A stretch of 6,697 bases of DNA, from the NCBI GenBank assembly GCA_030917225.1, contig JAUPVD010000262.1, forward strand, positions 1 through 6,697, given 5' to 3'. The notes beneath the pieces are model-generated. The model was not told where the DNA came from. It saw nothing but the letters and a program-made list of their open reading frames with translations, and made no database searches. Shown here piece by piece: positions 5,547 through 6,697 of the stretch (the stretch's first letter is position 1; every line of letters starts with the position of its first letter). A program made the position numbers and the translations under genes. Source of the stretch: Pseudomonadota bacterium. Its GTDB lineage: Bacteria > Pseudomonadota > Gammaproteobacteria > Burkholderiales > Rhodocyclaceae.

Positions 5547-6614
5547 TTAGTGGGGGAAAGGCCACAGCCGCAATTTCTCCTTGGCGATCTGCCACAGGCG
5601 CGCCAGACCGTGCGGCTCGACGATCAGGAAGAAGATGATCAGACCGCCGAAGACCATCAGTTGCAGGTTCGAGGCGATCGATGGCGGCAGGAGCCCAGCG
5701 AAAACATCCTGCACCATCACGTCGAGAAAGATCGGCAGCAGCACGATGAAGGCCGAGCCCAGGAAAGAGCCGAGAATCGAGCCCACGCCGCCGATGATAA
5801 TCATGAACAGGATCTTGAACGACAGGTCGAGGTTGAAACCTTCCGGCTCGACCGTCCCCAGGTAGGCATAGGCGTAGAGCGCGCCGGCCACGCCGCAGTA
5901 GAACGAGCTGACGGCAAAGGCCAGCAGCTTGGTATACATGATGCGGATGCCGATTACCTCGGCCGCCACGTCCATGTCACGTACCGCCATCCAGGCACGG
6001 CCGACCGAGCTGCGGACCATGTTCTTGGCCATCAGCGCCAGCACCGTCACCACCGAAAGCACCAGCAGGTACTTCGCTTCCGGCGACGTGAACTTGTAGC
6101 CGAAGATTTGCATTTCCTGCGCGGTGATCACGCCCGACGACGAATCGTTCGAGAACCAGCTGACCTTGGTCAGAATCCAGATAATGAAGAACTGCGCTGC
6201 CAGCGTCGCCACCGCCAGGTAAAAACCCTTGATACGCAAACTTGGCAAGCCGAAGGCGATGCCGACCATGGCGGCGGCAAGCCCGCCCAGAACGAAGGCC
6301 AGCAGCAGCGGCATGCCATCGATGCGCAGCATGAAGTTGTAGGAAGCAAAGGCGCCCACCGCCATAAAGGCCGCCGAACCCAGCGACAACTGGCCGGCAT
6401 AGCCGGTCAGGATGTTCAAGCCCAGCGCTGCCAGCGAGAACACCAGAAAGGGGATGATGATGCCCTTGATCCAGTATTCGCTGGCGAACATCGGCACCGC
6501 CAGGAAAGCGATGGCGAGCACGATCATGACGCCGATGCGATCCTGGCGGATCGGGAAAATCTGCTGGTCGGCGGCATAGCTCGCCTTGAATTGACCTGCT
6601 TCACGGTAAAGCAT
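5547..6614 (-). CDS. livM: LivM-type inner-membrane permease of a branched-chain-type ABC importer
   Basis: This 355-residue polytopic protein pairs with LivH to form the inner-membrane channel. Family landmarks are GLNILTGYAGQLSLGSAAF (65-83) in an early helix, GLPSLRIKGFYLAVATLA (122-139), the cytoplasmic coupling loop GRAWMAVRDMDVAAEVIGI (205-223) that contacts the ATPases, and GGVGSILGSFLGS (275-287). About eight to ten hydrophobic segments span residues 28-333. The N-terminus has a hydrophilic leader of about 27 residues before the first helix, and the C-terminus ends in a short amphipathic, basic tail. ATG 6614 is preceded by GGGAG at 9 nt. It begins 21 nt after the LivH stop, so the two are surely co-transcribed. 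Classification is secure; the transported compound is not known. Confidence 0.95.
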   Translation of the reverse strand: MLYREAGQFKASYAADQQIFPIRQDRIGVMIVLAIAFLAVPMFASEYWIKGIIIPFLVFSLAALGLNILTGYAGQLSLGSAAFMAVGAFASYNFMLRIDGMPLLLAFVLGGLAAAMVGIAFGLPSLRIKGFYLAVATLAAQFFIIWILTKVSWFSNDSSSGVITAQEMQIFGYKFTSPEAKYLLVLSVVTVLALMAKNMVRSSVGRAWMAVRDMDVAAEVIGIRIMYTKLLAFAVSSFYCGVAGALYAYAYLGTVEPEGFNLDLSFKILFMIIIGGVGSILGSFLGSAFIVLLPIFLDVMVQDVFAGLLPPSIASNLQLMVFGGLIIFFLIVEPHGLARLWQIAKEKLRLWPFPH

Positions 6615-6635
6615 GCTGTTTTTCTCCCAGCCGAA

Positions 6636-6697
6636 TCAGACGCGGTCGATGTGCTTTTCGCCGAACAGCCCTTCAGGCCGAACAAGCAGGAAAGCCA
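6636..6697 (-). CDS. livH: C-terminal fragment of a LivH-type permease (runs off the right edge)
   Basis: The last 19 codons before TGA (6638-6636) read AFLLVRPEGLFGEKHIDRV. A hydrophobic end followed by LxxRPEGLFGxxxxxRV is the characteristic C-terminus of LivH permeases. Its position directly before livM is the normal order for this transporter family. Most of the gene lies outside the window, so nothing can be said about its integrity. Confidence 0.85.
   Translation of the reverse strand, partial: AFLLVRPEGLFGEKHIDRV

Overview
This window is a compact bacterial operon read entirely on the minus strand, from right to left in the given coordinates. It is GC-rich. The protein sequences, the gene order and the style of the intergenic repeats suggest a betaproteobacterium, perhaps of the Rhodocyclales (Dechloromonas/Azonexus/Propionivibrio-like). 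That placement is a judgement from recalled protein and repeat style, not from a database search.

The upstream half (6697 down to about 3211) is a branched-chain-amino-acid-type (HAAT/Liv) ABC importer. It contains the last 19 codons of a LivH-type permease, a complete LivM-type permease, a long periplasmic substrate-binding protein with a clear signal peptide, and a LivF-type ATPase. The partner LivG ATPase and most of LivH would lie beyond the right edge.

The downstream half (2990 down to 1) carries four genes. They are a 413-residue ligase-like protein of the phenylacetate-CoA ligase (PaaK) superfamily, a small secreted four-cysteine protein of unknown function, a family III CoA-transferase with the catalytic residues of alpha-methylacyl-CoA racemases, and the first 19 codons of another membrane protein, possibly an AEC-type permease. 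Ligase, Cys4 protein and racemase overlap by 1 and 4 nt, so they are almost certainly translationally coupled.

Read together, the genes suggest an uptake-and-activation module: bind a carboxylic acid in the periplasm, import it with ATP, activate it as a CoA thioester, and epimerise or exchange the CoA ester. The substrate cannot be read from the sequence. Liv-type importers of this kind often serve aromatic, branched or otherwise bulky carboxylates rather than amino acids.

The non-coding structure is unusually rich. Two long, nearly perfect hairpins stand back to back between the binding-protein gene and livF. The 220-nt gap between livF and the ligase holds a 7-bp hairpin, a REP-like GC-rich unit and a 106-nt imperfect palindrome whose outer arm contains the livF stop codon. 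None is followed by a U-tract, so they look like mRNA-stabilising or processing structures, or dispersed repeats, rather than intrinsic terminators. No rRNA, tRNA, CRISPR, transposase or phage gene was seen. The cluster type looks like a known but poorly characterised arrangement rather than a wholly new system.
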